Below, piece after piece: positions 43,100 through 51,682 of a DNA stretch of 64,000 nt; positions within the stretch are counted from its first letter, which is position 1, and the number at the start of each line of letters is the position of its first letter. The notes beneath the pieces are model-generated. The model was not told the DNA's origin, made no database searches, and worked only from the letters and a program-made list of their open reading frames with translations. This stretch comes from Atopobiaceae bacterium (GTDB taxonomy: Bacteria > Actinomycetota > Coriobacteriia > Coriobacteriales > Atopobiaceae), in contig JAKVOB010000001.1 in NCBI GenBank assembly GCA_022483015.1, positions 1,326,902 through 1,390,901 of the forward strand. Direction: 5' to 3'. The translations under genes were made by a program, and so were the position numbers.

Positions 43100-43833
43100 G
43101 CGCACGCACGGTCCGCATCGCGCATCTCTACCCGGAGCTCCTGAACCTCTACGGCGACGGCGGCAACATCCTCGTGCTCAAGAGCCGTCTCGCCTGGCGA
43201 GGCCTCGGCTGCGAGGTCCACGAGGTGGCCATCGACGACACGCCGAGCTTCACGGACGTCGACCTCGTCTTCATCGGCGGTGGCTCCGACCGCGAGCAAC
43301 GCATCGTCTGCGAGCACCTGCTGCGCCAGCGCTCCGAGCTCGCGGCCTTCGTCGAGGACGGCGGCGTGCTCGCGGCCGTCTGCGGCGGCTACCAGCTCCT
43401 GGGCGAGTCCTACCTCATGGGGGACGAGAAGATCGCTGGTCTGGGCCTCGTCGACCTCTATACCGACCGGGGCGACCCCCGCCTCATCGGCAACGTCTGC
43501 GTGGAGAGCCGCATCTCGCCGCAGCCTATCGTAGGCTTCGAGAACCACGGGGGACGGACGCACCTGGGCCCAGGTGTGGAGCCCCTGGGCCGCGTGCTCT
43601 CCGGCTTCGGCAACGATGGCGTGTCTGGCGAGGAGGGGTGCCTCTACAAGAACGTCGTGGGCACCTATGTTCATGGGCCGCTCCTGCCCAAGAACCCCGG
43701 GGTAGCTGACTACCTGCTCTCGCATGCGCTCGAACGGCGCTATGGCACGGGCTCGCTCGAGCCGCTCGACGATGCCGCGGAGCTTGCGGCCAATGACTAC
43801 ATGCGCGAGCGCCTGCTCGGCCCCCGGGCCTGA
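43096..43833 (+). CDS. gatD: Lipid II isoglutaminyl synthase, glutamine amidotransferase subunit GatD
   Basis: The 245-residue class I glutamine amidotransferase has its nucleophile C96 in LAAVCGGYQLLG and the histidine in GTYVHGPLLPKNP. It releases ammonia from glutamine for MurT. The N-terminal HLYPELLNLYGDGGN segment is typical of GatD. It overlaps murT and is followed by a hairpin terminator, so amaP to gatD look like one operon. Confidence 0.95.
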   Translation: MSARTVRIAHLYPELLNLYGDGGNILVLKSRLAWRGLGCEVHEVAIDDTPSFTDVDLVFIGGGSDREQRIVCEHLLRQRSELAAFVEDGGVLAAVCGGYQLLGESYLMGDEKIAGLGLVDLYTDRGDPRLIGNVCVESRISPQPIVGFENHGGRTHLGPGVEPLGRVLSGFGNDGVSGEEGCLYKNVVGTYVHGPLLPKNPGVADYLLSHALERRYGTGSLEPLDDAAELAANDYMRERLLGPRA

Positions 43834-43852
43834 CCGAAGCCCCTTCGGTCAG
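43830..43852 (+). terminator. Terminator hairpin after gatD
   Basis: CTGACCGAAG and CTTCGGTCAG form a perfect 10 bp stem with a three-base loop, overlapping the gatD stop codon. A short T-rich CCTTTCAG follows a few bases later. Confidence 0.65.
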
Positions 43853-43915
43853 TGCTACCTTTCAGGGAGCGCCGCTACACTGAGTGGACCCGTCGTCCAT
43901 CAGGAGAGGCATGGC

Positions 43916-45415
43916 ATGCCCAGCGAGCGTCATTCGAGGTGCGTGACAGGTTCGGCCGCGGCATCGACCGGACCGATCCGGTCCTGGCGATGCTGGATGT
44001 CCAGGCACCTCGATGCCCTCATCATCATCTCCGCCGTGGTCCTGCGGATATGTCTCACGGCCAGGATGGGCGTGGGCTGCTCGCTGCATGACACCGGCTC
44101 CTATGACGGGCTGGGCACCGCCGGCTTCGGCGCGGGACACCTTGGCTACGTCGAGTACCTCTTCGAGTACCATGCGCTGCCTGACTTCGACCCCACCACG
44201 GTCATGAGCTTCTACAACCCGCCGTTCTACTACATCGTCTCGGCCCTGGTGATGGGGCTGCTCTGGTCCTGCGGCCTTCCGGCAAACATCGTGGGGAAGG
44301 CACCCACGATCGTGACGTGCGTCGCCATGTGCGCTTGCGTGGTGGTCTTCTGGAAGCTCCTCCGGGAGCTCGAGGTCTCGGACCGCGTGCGTCACGTCCT
44401 CCTCGCGCTCGCGGCCTTCTATCCGGCGGGCATCTGGCTCTCGTTCACGGCGACCAACGACGCGCTCTGCATCCTGCTCTGCCTGCTGGCCGTGCTCCTC
44501 GTCGTGATGTGGCGCAGGCGTGCCGATGACGAGGGGGCCGATGGGCAGCCCCGCCTGTGGCGACGCTCCTCATGGCTCGTCGTGGGCGCAGGCCTCTCGT
44601 TCGGTCTGGCGTGTGCCACCAAGCTCTCGGCGGCGATGCTGGCGCCCGCCATCGCCGTGGTCTTCCTCCTGCGCATATGGGAGCTGCGAGCTGGTGGCCG
44701 TTGGAAGGCACTCGTCGCTCCCTATGCCTGCTTCCTGCTCGTGGCGGTGCCTCTGGCACTGGCGTTCCCCCTCTACAACCTCAAGACGTATGACATCCCC
44801 ATCTCGTACGTCCAGGACTATGCGGACGACCCCGTGTTCGGCGACGAGGTGACCCTGGCCGACCGCATCGGGCTGCCGAGCGTCTCGCAGCTCTCGTCGT
44901 CACACTTCGATTCCAAGGACATCTCTGCCGAGCAGAACATCTGGGCCCAGACCCTCAAGAGCTCCCTGTTCGACGAGTACTACGTCACTGGCCAAGGGCT
45001 CTCTGGCCCGCTCATGCAGGTGCTCACCTGGGTGTCGGTCGCCTTGGGCATCGTGCTTGCCGTGCTCGCCTGCGTCGGTCTCTTCGCACGGCATGTGATG
45101 CCGCCTTGGCAACGTCTCCTCATCGGTCTGGGCGCTGCGTTCGTCTTCGTCTCGTACCTGAGGTTCTGCTTCCTCTTCCCGCATGCCTACACCCAGAGCT
45201 TCCGTTATATCGTGGTGGCATGGCTGCTGATGCTTGCTGCGGCCGCGAAGGGGCTCGACCATGTCATGTCCCCGGCGACTTCCGCGTCCGCGGGACACCT
45301 TTCGGCATCCGTCACCTCCCGAAAGGTCGCTAGGCCGTTGATGGCCGTGCTCACCTGTCTTGTCGTAGTCACGGTGATTCTGTCGGCTGCCCTCTACGTG
45401 TTCTGGGTGGTATAG
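43916..45415 (+). CDS. Polytopic membrane glycosyltransferase-like protein (GT39/ArnT-like)
   Basis: The 499-residue protein has a basic, Ser-rich N-terminus, a first helix near 28-46 with an outer loop [10 protein letters not shown], and a motif [14 protein letters not shown] before the third helix: the acidic loop and the N-P-P-x-x-Y pattern fit dolichyl/undecaprenyl-phosphate-sugar transferases of the PMT/ArnT type. About ten more helices follow, with an outer loop at about 310-360. ATG at 43916 uses AGGAGAGG; ATG 43911 is in another frame. A TACACT box lies about 40 bases upstream. Confidence 0.65.
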   Translation: MPSERHSRCVTGSAAASTGPIRSWRCWMSRHLDALIIISAVVLRICLTARMGVGCSLHDTGSYDGLGTAGFGAGHLGYVEYLFEYHALPDFDPTTVMSFYNPPFYYIVSALVMGLLWSCGLPANIVGKAPTIVTCVAMCACVVVFWKLLRELEVSDRVRHVLLALAAFYPAGIWLSFTATNDALCILLCLLAVLLVVMWRRRADDEGADGQPRLWRRSSWLVVGAGLSFGLACATKLSAAMLAPAIAVVFLLRIWELRAGGRWKALVAPYACFLLVAVPLALAFPLYNLKTYDIPISYVQDYADDPVFGDEVTLADRIGLPSVSQLSSSHFDSKDISAEQNIWAQTLKSSLFDEYYVTGQGLSGPLMQVLTWVSVALGIVLAVLACVGLFARHVMPPWQRLLIGLGAAFVFVSYLRFCFLFPHAYTQSFRYIVVAWLLMLAAAAKGLDHVMSPATSASAGHLSASVTSRKVARPLMAVLTCLVVVTVILSAALYVFWVV

Positions 45416-45485
45416 AATCGGTTCCGTTGTGTTTCGCATGTGTTGCAATCAATCGGGTTTCCAGGTCTCTCGAAGGGCTCCTCTC

Positions 45486-47084
45486 ATGTCAAAGCAGAAG
45501 GTTGTCATCATCGGTGGTGGCCCCGCCGGGCTCACCGCGGCTCGCGAGCTGCTCCGTGACGGAGGCGAGGAGACCTATGACGTCACGCTCCTCGAGGAGA
45601 CCGAGGTATTCGGTGGCATCTCCCGCACGGTGAATGCCAACGGCAACCGCATGGACATCGGGGGGCACCGGTTCTTCTCGAAGGATGACGGCATCATGGA
45701 CTGGTGGAGGCAGATCCTGCCGCTGCAGGGCGTCGCCTCGTACGATGACAAGAAGCTCGGACGCGAGCACGAGCTCGAGCCCGGCGGCCCTGACCCCGCC
45801 ACCACGGACGAGGTCATGCTCAAGCGTCACCGCATCTCGCGCATCTACTGGAACCACCACTTCTTCGACTACCCGGTGAGCTTCAAGCCTGCCACGTTCA
45901 AGAACATGGGCCTTTCGCAGACCATGAAGGTCGGTACCTCCTACCTGGGTGCCTGTGCCCACAAGCTTCCCGAGGACAACCTCGAGAACTTCTACATCAA
46001 CCGCTTCGGCCGCACCCTCTACTCCATGTTCTTCGAGGGCTACACCGAGAAGCTCTGGGGCCGTCACCCGAGTGAGATCTCCGCCGACTGGGGCGCCCAG
46101 CGTGTCAAGGGCGTCTCGATCATGGCCCTCGTCAAGAACGCCTTCAGCAAGCTCGTCCCCAAGAAGGACGACGGCGAGGTCGAGACGAGCCTCATCGAGG
46201 AGTTCTGGTATCCCAAGTACGGCCCCGGCCAGCTCTGGGAGACGGTCGAGAAGATCGACGAGGACGAGGGCTGCACGGTCATCCGCGACGCGAAGGTGAC
46301 CAAGGTCGAGACCGCCGACGGCAAGGTCTCCTCGGTCGTCTATGTGGACCAGGCCGGTACCGAGCATGAGCTCGCGGCGGACACGTTCATCTCGTCCATG
46401 CCCCTGAAGGACCTTGTCGTCGCCTTTGATGATGGTGCCAAGGCGCAGGGCGCCGAGCCGGTCCCCACCGACATCCGCGCCATCTCCGATGGCCTGCCGT
46501 ATCGCGACTTCGTGACGGTCGGGCTCCTGGTCGACCACCTCAAGCTCAAGAACGAGACCGACATCCCCACGTTGGGCAACCCCCCGATCGTGCCCGACTG
46601 CTGGATCTACGTGCAGGACTCCTCGGTCAAGGTCGGTCGTCTCCAGATCTTCAACAACTGGTCGCCGTACCTCGTGGCTGACCCTGACAACACCGTGTGG
46701 ATGGGCCTCGAGTACTTCTGCGACGAGGGCGACGACTTCTGGTGCATGTCCGAGGAGGACACCGTGGCGCAGGCCATCTCCGAGCTCACCGAGATGGGCA
46801 TCATCAACGGGCCGGAGGATGTGCACGCCTCGCACCGCGAGCGCGTCAAGAAGGCCTATCCTGCCTACTTCGACACCTACTTCCAGATCGACAAGCTCAT
46901 CAACTGGCTCGACGACAAGGGCAACCTCTTCTGCGTCGGTCGCAACGGCCAGCATCGCTACAACAACATGGACCACTCCATGGCCACTGCCATGGAGGCC
47001 GTCGACGACATCAAGGCCGGCAAGACCGACAAGGCCAACGTGTGGTCGGTCAACACCGAGGAGTCCTACCACGAGGCCAAGTAG
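45486..47084 (+). CDS. FAD-dependent oxidoreductase, UDP-galactopyranose mutase-like
   Basis: The 532-residue flavoprotein has an N-terminal dinucleotide-binding fold ([18 protein letters not shown]) followed by [14 protein letters not shown] and [10 protein letters not shown], and a C-terminal FAD contact around [17 protein letters not shown]. This arrangement is that of the UDP-galactopyranose mutase and protoporphyrinogen-oxidase-like amine oxidoreductases (COG1232-like). The RYNNMDHSM end and [24 protein letters not shown] favour a sugar-nucleotide mutase or a related surface-glycan enzyme. It lies after a membrane glycosyltransferase gene. With the GlfT2-like enzyme at 11020 it would make sense as the UDP-Galf source. 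This is inference: active-site residues were not verified. Confidence 0.8.
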   Translation: MSKQKVVIIGGGPAGLTAARELLRDGGEETYDVTLLEETEVFGGISRTVNANGNRMDIGGHRFFSKDDGIMDWWRQILPLQGVASYDDKKLGREHELEPGGPDPATTDEVMLKRHRISRIYWNHHFFDYPVSFKPATFKNMGLSQTMKVGTSYLGACAHKLPEDNLENFYINRFGRTLYSMFFEGYTEKLWGRHPSEISADWGAQRVKGVSIMALVKNAFSKLVPKKDDGEVETSLIEEFWYPKYGPGQLWETVEKIDEDEGCTVIRDAKVTKVETADGKVSSVVYVDQAGTEHELAADTFISSMPLKDLVVAFDDGAKAQGAEPVPTDIRAISDGLPYRDFVTVGLLVDHLKLKNETDIPTLGNPPIVPDCWIYVQDSSVKVGRLQIFNNWSPYLVADPDNTVWMGLEYFCDEGDDFWCMSEEDTVAQAISELTEMGIINGPEDVHASHRERVKKAYPAYFDTYFQIDKLINWLDDKGNLFCVGRNGQHRYNNMDHSMATAMEAVDDIKAGKTDKANVWSVNTEESYHEAK

Positions 47085-47111
47085 CCTCTGGTGGTGTGGT
47101 GAGGGGGTCCT

Positions 47112-48323
47112 ATGAGACTCTTCTCCAGGAGGGAGGCCTTGGCCCTTGTCGGGACCGGGGCCTCTGCCGTCCTTGTCGGCTGCGCCTCCGACGCATCGGC
47201 ACCGTCTGGTGCCGATGACGTGACGTACGCCGCCACGACGTCCGCCTCTGTGCCGCAACCTACCCCTGCTGAGGCCCTGCTCGCTCGTATGACGCTCGAG
47301 CAGAAGGTGGCCCAGCTCTTCCTCGTCACGCCCGAGCAACTCACCGGGGTCGAGACGGCCACGGTCTGTGGGGACCTCACCCGCTCGGCCCTGGCGGCCA
47401 CGCCTGTGGGCGGCCTCTGCTACTTCGGACAGAACATCACCGGTGACCAACAGCTCCGCGACATGCTCTCGGACACCTTGGCGGCCTCGAAGGCCTCGGG
47501 GGCAGGTGTGCCGGCGTTCCTCACGGTGGACGAGGAAGGTGGGCCGCTCGTGGCGCGCGTGGCCAAGTCCGGCTGCTTCGATGTCGCGACCTTCCCGAGC
47601 ATGGCCCGGATCGGGGCCACGGGCGACACCTCGAAGGCCGCCGAGGTGGGCACGACCATCGGCGGCTACCTCCATGACATCGGCTTCAACGTCGACTTCG
47701 CGCCTGATGCCGACGTGCTCACCAACCCTGACAACAAGGTCATCGGGTCGCGCTCGTTCGGGAGCGACCCTGACCTCGTCGCCTCGATGGTCTCGGCTGA
47801 GGTCACAGCCTTCCTGCCCACCCAGGTACTGCCCTGCGTCAAGCATTTCCCGGGTCATGGCAACACGGCGGGCGACTCCCATACGGGTGCCGTCACCACC
47901 GACCGCACCATGGCCGACCTTGAGTCGTGCGAGCTGAGGCCCTTCTCGGCGGCCGTGGCAGCAGGTTGTCCCCTTGTCATGGTGGGGCATATCTCGACAC
48001 CCAACGCGACCTCGGACGGGCTCCCTGCATCGCTCTCGCATGAGATGGTCTCGGGCGTCCTCCGCGGCACGCTCGGCTTCACGGGTGTGGTCGTGTCAGA
48101 TTCGTTCTCGATGGGTGCCATCACCAAGACCTACGATGCCGCGACGGCGGCCGTCGACTTTCTCTCCGCAGGAGGGGACATGGTCCTCATGCCCGAGGAC
48201 CTCTCGAGCGCCTACCAAGGGGTCCTCTCGGCCGTGAGCGCGGGCACCCTCGACGAGGACCGTATCGACGAGTCGGTGGGCAGGATCCTGGCTGCCAAGG
48301 AGTCGGTCGGGCTTCTGGTCTAG
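47112..48323 (+). CDS. Glycoside hydrolase family 3 lipoprotein (NagZ-like beta-N-acetylhexosaminidase)
   Basis: The 403-residue secreted lipoprotein has a signal peptide with RR (FSRREALALVG) and lipobox LVGC (C24). The catalytic domain is GH3: MTLEQKVAQLFLVTPEQL, the NagZ signature KHFPGHGNTAGDSH with the His/Asp pair, and VVVSDSFSMGAI with the nucleophilic Asp (the second Asp of the usual SDD is Ser here). NagZ-type enzymes remove GlcNAc from muropeptides, so wall recycling or turnover outside the cell is likely. The TPP riboswitch transcript begins about 40 bases after its stop. Confidence 0.92.
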   Translation: MRLFSRREALALVGTGASAVLVGCASDASAPSGADDVTYAATTSASVPQPTPAEALLARMTLEQKVAQLFLVTPEQLTGVETATVCGDLTRSALAATPVGGLCYFGQNITGDQQLRDMLSDTLAASKASGAGVPAFLTVDEEGGPLVARVAKSGCFDVATFPSMARIGATGDTSKAAEVGTTIGGYLHDIGFNVDFAPDADVLTNPDNKVIGSRSFGSDPDLVASMVSAEVTAFLPTQVLPCVKHFPGHGNTAGDSHTGAVTTDRTMADLESCELRPFSAAVAAGCPLVMVGHISTPNATSDGLPASLSHEMVSGVLRGTLGFTGVVVSDSFSMGAITKTYDAATAAVDFLSAGGDMVLMPEDLSSAYQGVLSAVSAGTLDEDRIDESVGRILAAKESVGLLV

Positions 48324-48359
48324 GCCGGAAGCCTCCTCATGGGGGAGCGCCGGCAGTGC

Positions 48360-48365
48360 TACACT
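48360..48365 (+). promoter_or_regulatory. Extended -10 promoter for the thiamine operon
   Basis: TGC immediately before TACACT (an extended -10), about 10 bases upstream of the riboswitch, a good position for the start of its transcript. No clear -35. Confidence 0.55.
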
Positions 48366-48373
48366 CAGCCTCG

Positions 48374-48462
48374 CACGAAGGGGAGCTGGCGCACGCCGGC
48401 TGAGAGAGGTCCCAAGGCGGGCCTGACCCTCATACCTGATCTGGGTAATGCCAGCGAAGGGA
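48374..48462 (+). promoter_or_regulatory. TPP riboswitch (THI element)
   Basis: The conserved thi-box blocks occur in order: AAGGGGAGC, GGCTGAGAGAG, CATACCTGATCTGGGTAATG and CCAGCGAAGGGA. The P1 and internal stems can be drawn. It would bind thiamine pyrophosphate and lower expression of the downstream thiamine-binding protein and ABC transporter genes. A hairpin just before the first ribosome binding site (48496-48525) may be the expression platform. Confidence 0.93.
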
Positions 48463-48495
48463 CTCACTCGTACGTGCATCGAGGGTCCCACGTAG

Positions 48496-48525
48496 GCGCG
48501 GGGCCCTCTGTCTTTGGCCCTGCGC
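48496..48525 (+). promoter_or_regulatory. Hairpin between the riboswitch and the first ribosome binding site
   Basis: GCGCGGGGCC and GGCCCTGCGC form a 10 bp stem around CTCTGTCTTT, ending just before the GCGAGGG site of the next gene. The lack of a U-run after it favours control of translation rather than termination. Confidence 0.5.
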
Positions 48526-48540
48526 GGGAAGCGAGGGTTC

Positions 48541-48873
48541 ATGGAGTGTTCCGTTGCGATTCAGGTGCTGCCGATGGACGCGGCATCGGACGACGAGGTC
48601 TGCCGGGTGGTGGATGCCGTCATCGCCTACATCAAGACGGCTGACGTCAGCCTCTTCGTAGGCCCGTTCGAGAGCGCCATCGAGGGCGACTACGACACCT
48701 GCATGGAGGTGCTCAAGAACTGCCAGCTCGTGGCTGCCAAGGCCGGCTGCGGATCCATGATGTGCTATGCCAAGATCGACTACCGTCCCAACGGCACGGT
48801 CATGACGACCGAGCACAAGGTGGGCAAGTATCACGAGGGCGAGGAGCTCTTCTCGTCCGAGGATGCGGCGTAG
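48541..48873 (+). CDS. Thiamine-binding protein (MTH1187/YkoF-like domain)
   Basis: The 110-residue single-domain protein fits the thiamine-binding PF01910 family: MECSVAIQVLPMD, a DAVIAYIKTADVSLFVGPFESAIEGDY core and a final strand region. Such proteins bind thiamine or hydroxymethylpyrimidine in the cytoplasm or help the adjacent transporter. It is the first gene under the TPP riboswitch and is followed by a permease, a substrate-binding protein and an ATPase gene, as in ykoF-like operons. Confidence 0.85.
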   Translation: MECSVAIQVLPMDAASDDEVCRVVDAVIAYIKTADVSLFVGPFESAIEGDYDTCMEVLKNCQLVAAKAGCGSMMCYAKIDYRPNGTVMTTEHKVGKYHEGEELFSSEDAA

Positions 48874-48878
48874 GCCCC

Positions 48879-49673
48879 GTGTCCCACGCACACGATAGCA
48901 ACGTACCTGCCTCGCGCGCGGCCCGATGGCTCCCACCCACCCTCACGGTGGTGGGTGTCATCCTCGTGTGGCAGCTGGTCTGCTCTGTGGGCCTCGTGCC
49001 CTCCTACCTGCTGCCGAGCCCCGTCGAGGTCGTCGAGGCGCTCGTGGGCGATGCCCCGTTGCTCGCATACCATGCCACCTCCACCATCACCGAGGCCCTT
49101 CTCGGACTGGTGCTGGGCGTGGCCGTGGGGTTTGCCGTGGCCGTGATCATGGACCGCTTCGAGGGGGTCTACCGGGCTCTGAGCCCGCTCGTGACCATCT
49201 CGCAGACGGTCCCCACCGTGGCCATCGCGCCCCTGCTGGTGCTGTGGTTCGGCTACGGGATCCTGCCGAAGGTGCTTCTCGTCGTGCTCACCACGTTCTT
49301 TCCCATCACGGTGGCGCTCACGGGGGGCTTCCGCTCCGTCGACCCGGACGCCATCGACCTCATGCGCACCATGGGGGCGAGCCGCTGGCAGGTCTTCTGG
49401 TACGCCAAGCTGCCGGCGAGCGCGGAGCAGTTCTTCAGTGGCCTGCGCATCAGCGCGACCTATGCCATCGTGGGCGCGGTCATCGCCGAGTGGCTCGGTG
49501 GCTTCAACGGCCTCGGCGTCTACATGACGCGCGTGCGCAAGTCCTACTCATACGACAAGATGTTCGCCGTGATCATCTTGATCTCGGCGCTTTCGCTTGC
49601 GCTCATGGGCCTCGTCGGCCTGCTCGAGCGCGTGCTTATGCCCTGGAAGAGGGCAGAGAGGAAATCACAATGA
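48879..49673 (+). CDS. ABC transporter permease (ThiX-like, pyrimidine/thiamine precursor)
   Basis: The 264-residue permease of the SsuC/ThiX type has six membrane helices and the EAA loop region MRTMGASRWQVFWYAKLPASAEQFFSGLRI. It forms the channel of an importer that the riboswitch suggests is for thiamine or its pyrimidine precursor. The start GTG lies five bases after the stop of the thiamine-binding gene. Its stop overlaps the start of the substrate-binding protein (ATGA). Confidence 0.9.
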   Translation: MSHAHDSNVPASRAARWLPPTLTVVGVILVWQLVCSVGLVPSYLLPSPVEVVEALVGDAPLLAYHATSTITEALLGLVLGVAVGFAVAVIMDRFEGVYRALSPLVTISQTVPTVAIAPLLVLWFGYGILPKVLLVVLTTFFPITVALTGGFRSVDPDAIDLMRTMGASRWQVFWYAKLPASAEQFFSGLRISATYAIVGAVIAEWLGGFNGLGVYMTRVRKSYSYDKMFAVIILISALSLALMGLVGLLERVLMPWKRAERKSQ

Positions 49674-50719
49674 GCGTTTCTCACATGGACATGAGCCGTC
49701 GGCAGTTCCTCCGCACGGCAGGGCTCGGAGCCGTGGCCCTGGCAGGCCTCGGCATCTCCGGCTGCAGCACCTCCGCCTCGGCCTCGAGTGCCACGACCGC
49801 TGCCACGACCGGCGAGCTCACGCAGCTCTCGTTCGTGCTCGACTACACCCCCAACACCAACCACACCGGCATCTACGTGGCACAGTCCAAGGGCTACTTC
49901 GCTGACGAGGGCCTCTCGGTCGAGGTCGTGCAGCCCCCCGAGGACGGCGCCGACGCCATCGTGGGCACGGGCCAGGCCCAGGTCGGCATGAGTTATCAGG
50001 ACACCATGGCCAACTACCTCGGCTCGTCCGACCCACTGCCGGTCACGGCCGTTGCCGCCGTCATCCAGCACAACACCAGCGGCATCATGAGCCGTGCCGG
50101 TGAGGGCATCACGCATCCGGCGGGCATGATGGACAAGCGCTATGCCACGTGGGACCAGGACGTCGAGAAGGCCATCATCAAGAGCGTGGTCACGACCGAC
50201 GGCGGGGATTTCTCGCGCGTGAGTCTCGTCCCCTGCAACTCCACCGACGAGGTCAGCGGCCTCAAGGCCGACGAGTTCGACGACATCTGGGTCTACGAGG
50301 CCTGGGCCGTCCAGAACGCCAAGGTGCAGGGCTTCGACTACGACTACTTCGCCTTCAAGGACATCGACGCCCGCTTCGACTATTACACGCCCGTGGTCAT
50401 CGCCAACGACGACTTCCTCAAGGACAGCCCCGACACCGCGAAGGCGTTCCTGCGCGCTGTCAGGAAGGGCTACGAGTACGCCGAGGAGAACCCCGACGAC
50501 GCCGCCCAGATCCTGTGTGCCGCGGCGCCCGAGGTGGATGCCGACCTCGCCAAGGCGAGCCAGGAGTACCTGGCCGACAAGTACACGGCCGAGGCAAGCA
50601 GCTGGGGTGTCATCGACCCGGACCGCTGGAACTCCTTCTACCAGTGGCTCGGCCAGGAGAGCCTCACCGAGGTCGCCATCCCGGACGGGACGGGCTTCTC
50701 GATGGACTACCTGGCATAG
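49670..50719 (+). CDS. ABC transporter substrate-binding lipoprotein (ThiY/NMT1-like)
   Basis: The 349-residue lipoprotein starts with a twin-arginine-like leader SRRQFLRTAG and a lipobox ending ISGC. The mature part is an NMT1/THI5-type periplasmic-binding fold: FVLDYTPNTNHTGIYVAQSKGYFADEGL, with the GTGQAQVGMSYQD segment near the substrate site. ThiY homologues bind formylaminopyrimidine, a thiamine salvage precursor. The gene overlaps the permease and precedes the ATPase, so all four are one operon under the TPP riboswitch. Confidence 0.9.
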   Translation: MSVSHMDMSRRQFLRTAGLGAVALAGLGISGCSTSASASSATTAATTGELTQLSFVLDYTPNTNHTGIYVAQSKGYFADEGLSVEVVQPPEDGADAIVGTGQAQVGMSYQDTMANYLGSSDPLPVTAVAAVIQHNTSGIMSRAGEGITHPAGMMDKRYATWDQDVEKAIIKSVVTTDGGDFSRVSLVPCNSTDEVSGLKADEFDDIWVYEAWAVQNAKVQGFDYDYFAFKDIDARFDYYTPVVIANDDFLKDSPDTAKAFLRAVRKGYEYAEENPDDAAQILCAAAPEVDADLAKASQEYLADKYTAEASSWGVIDPDRWNSFYQWLGQESLTEVAIPDGTGFSMDYLA

Positions 50720-50730
50720 GGGAGGTCACG

Positions 50731-51520
50731 ATGGGGGAGCGGCAGACTGTGACTGCGGGTGCGCAGACGCCCGTGCTCGACGTGGAGAAGGTCACGCTCT
50801 CCTGGGAGGGCTCGCCGGTGGTCGAGGACGTCTCCTTGACGGTGGCCGCCGGCGAGCTCGTGTGCCTGGTAGGGTCGTTCGGGCTGCGGCAAGACCACGC
50901 TCTTCCACGGGGTTGCCGGCCTCACCGAGCCCGATGCCGGTCGTGTCCTCCTCCATGGCGAGGATGTCACGGGGCACCCCGGGCACATCAGCTACATGTT
51001 GCAGAAGGACCTGCTCCTGCCTCAGCGCACGATCCTCGACAACGCCTGCCTGCCGTTGCTCGTCTCTGGCATGGCGAAGGCCGAGGCACGGTCGCGGGCC
51101 GCCGACCTGTTCGTCCGGTTCGGCCTCGAGGGCTGCGAGCGCCAGTACCCCTGCCAGCTCTCGGGTGGGATGCGGCAACGTGCGGCCCTCCTGCGCACCT
51201 ATCTCATGGATGACGAGATGGTCCTTCTCGACGAGCCCTTCAGCGCCCTTGACGCCATCACCCGCGTCGACCTCCGTGGCTGGTTCCTGCACATGATGGG
51301 CGAGCTCGGGCTTTCCGTCCTGCTCGTGACGCACGACGTCGACGAGGCCGTCTCGATGGCCGACCGCATCATCGTGATGAGGGGCCGGCCGTCGGCGGGG
51401 GAGCCGAGCCGCCTGGTTGGGGAGGTACGCGTGCCCTGCGCTCGCGACGAGCGCGAGGGCTTCGAGCTCACGGACGGGTTCCTCTCGACCAAGCGAGAGG
51501 TGCTCGCGCTGCTGGGGTAG
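50731..51520 (+). pseudogene. ABC transporter ATPase (ThiZ-like), frameshifted in Walker A
   Basis: The start ATG at 50731 (GGGGAGG upstream) and the first 50 codons read as a normal ABC ATPase, then the frame changes in the Walker A motif. Removing one T at 50878-50879 restores VGSSGCGKTTLF and leads into the frame that continues to 51520. That frame has the Q-loop LLQKDLLLPQ-like segment, the signature QLSGGMRQRAALLR, Walker B MVLLDEP and the switch HD. Without this base change the protein is complete (about 262 residues). As it stands, the importer has no ATPase unless another subunit serves. Real mutation and base error are both possible. Confidence 0.82.
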
Positions 51521-51682
51521 GCTGCGTGACGCCGTCCTCGCCTCTTCCAAGGCGGTTCTTCCCATGGATTCGTTTCAGCGAGCGGTGTCGGGCCGTGCTC
51601 ATGCCATATGGTGAGAGAGCAGCTTGTCTGGGGTACGGAGCCGGCAGGTCTGCAGCATCTGTCGGCCGACCAAGGAGTGCCC

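Noticed and set aside
45489-48041. 850-codon minus-strand ORF over the flavoprotein and GH3 genes
   Set aside because: It spans two well-supported plus-strand genes and has Val/Asp/Gly/Arg/His-rich shadow composition, typical of antisense frames in high-GC DNA.
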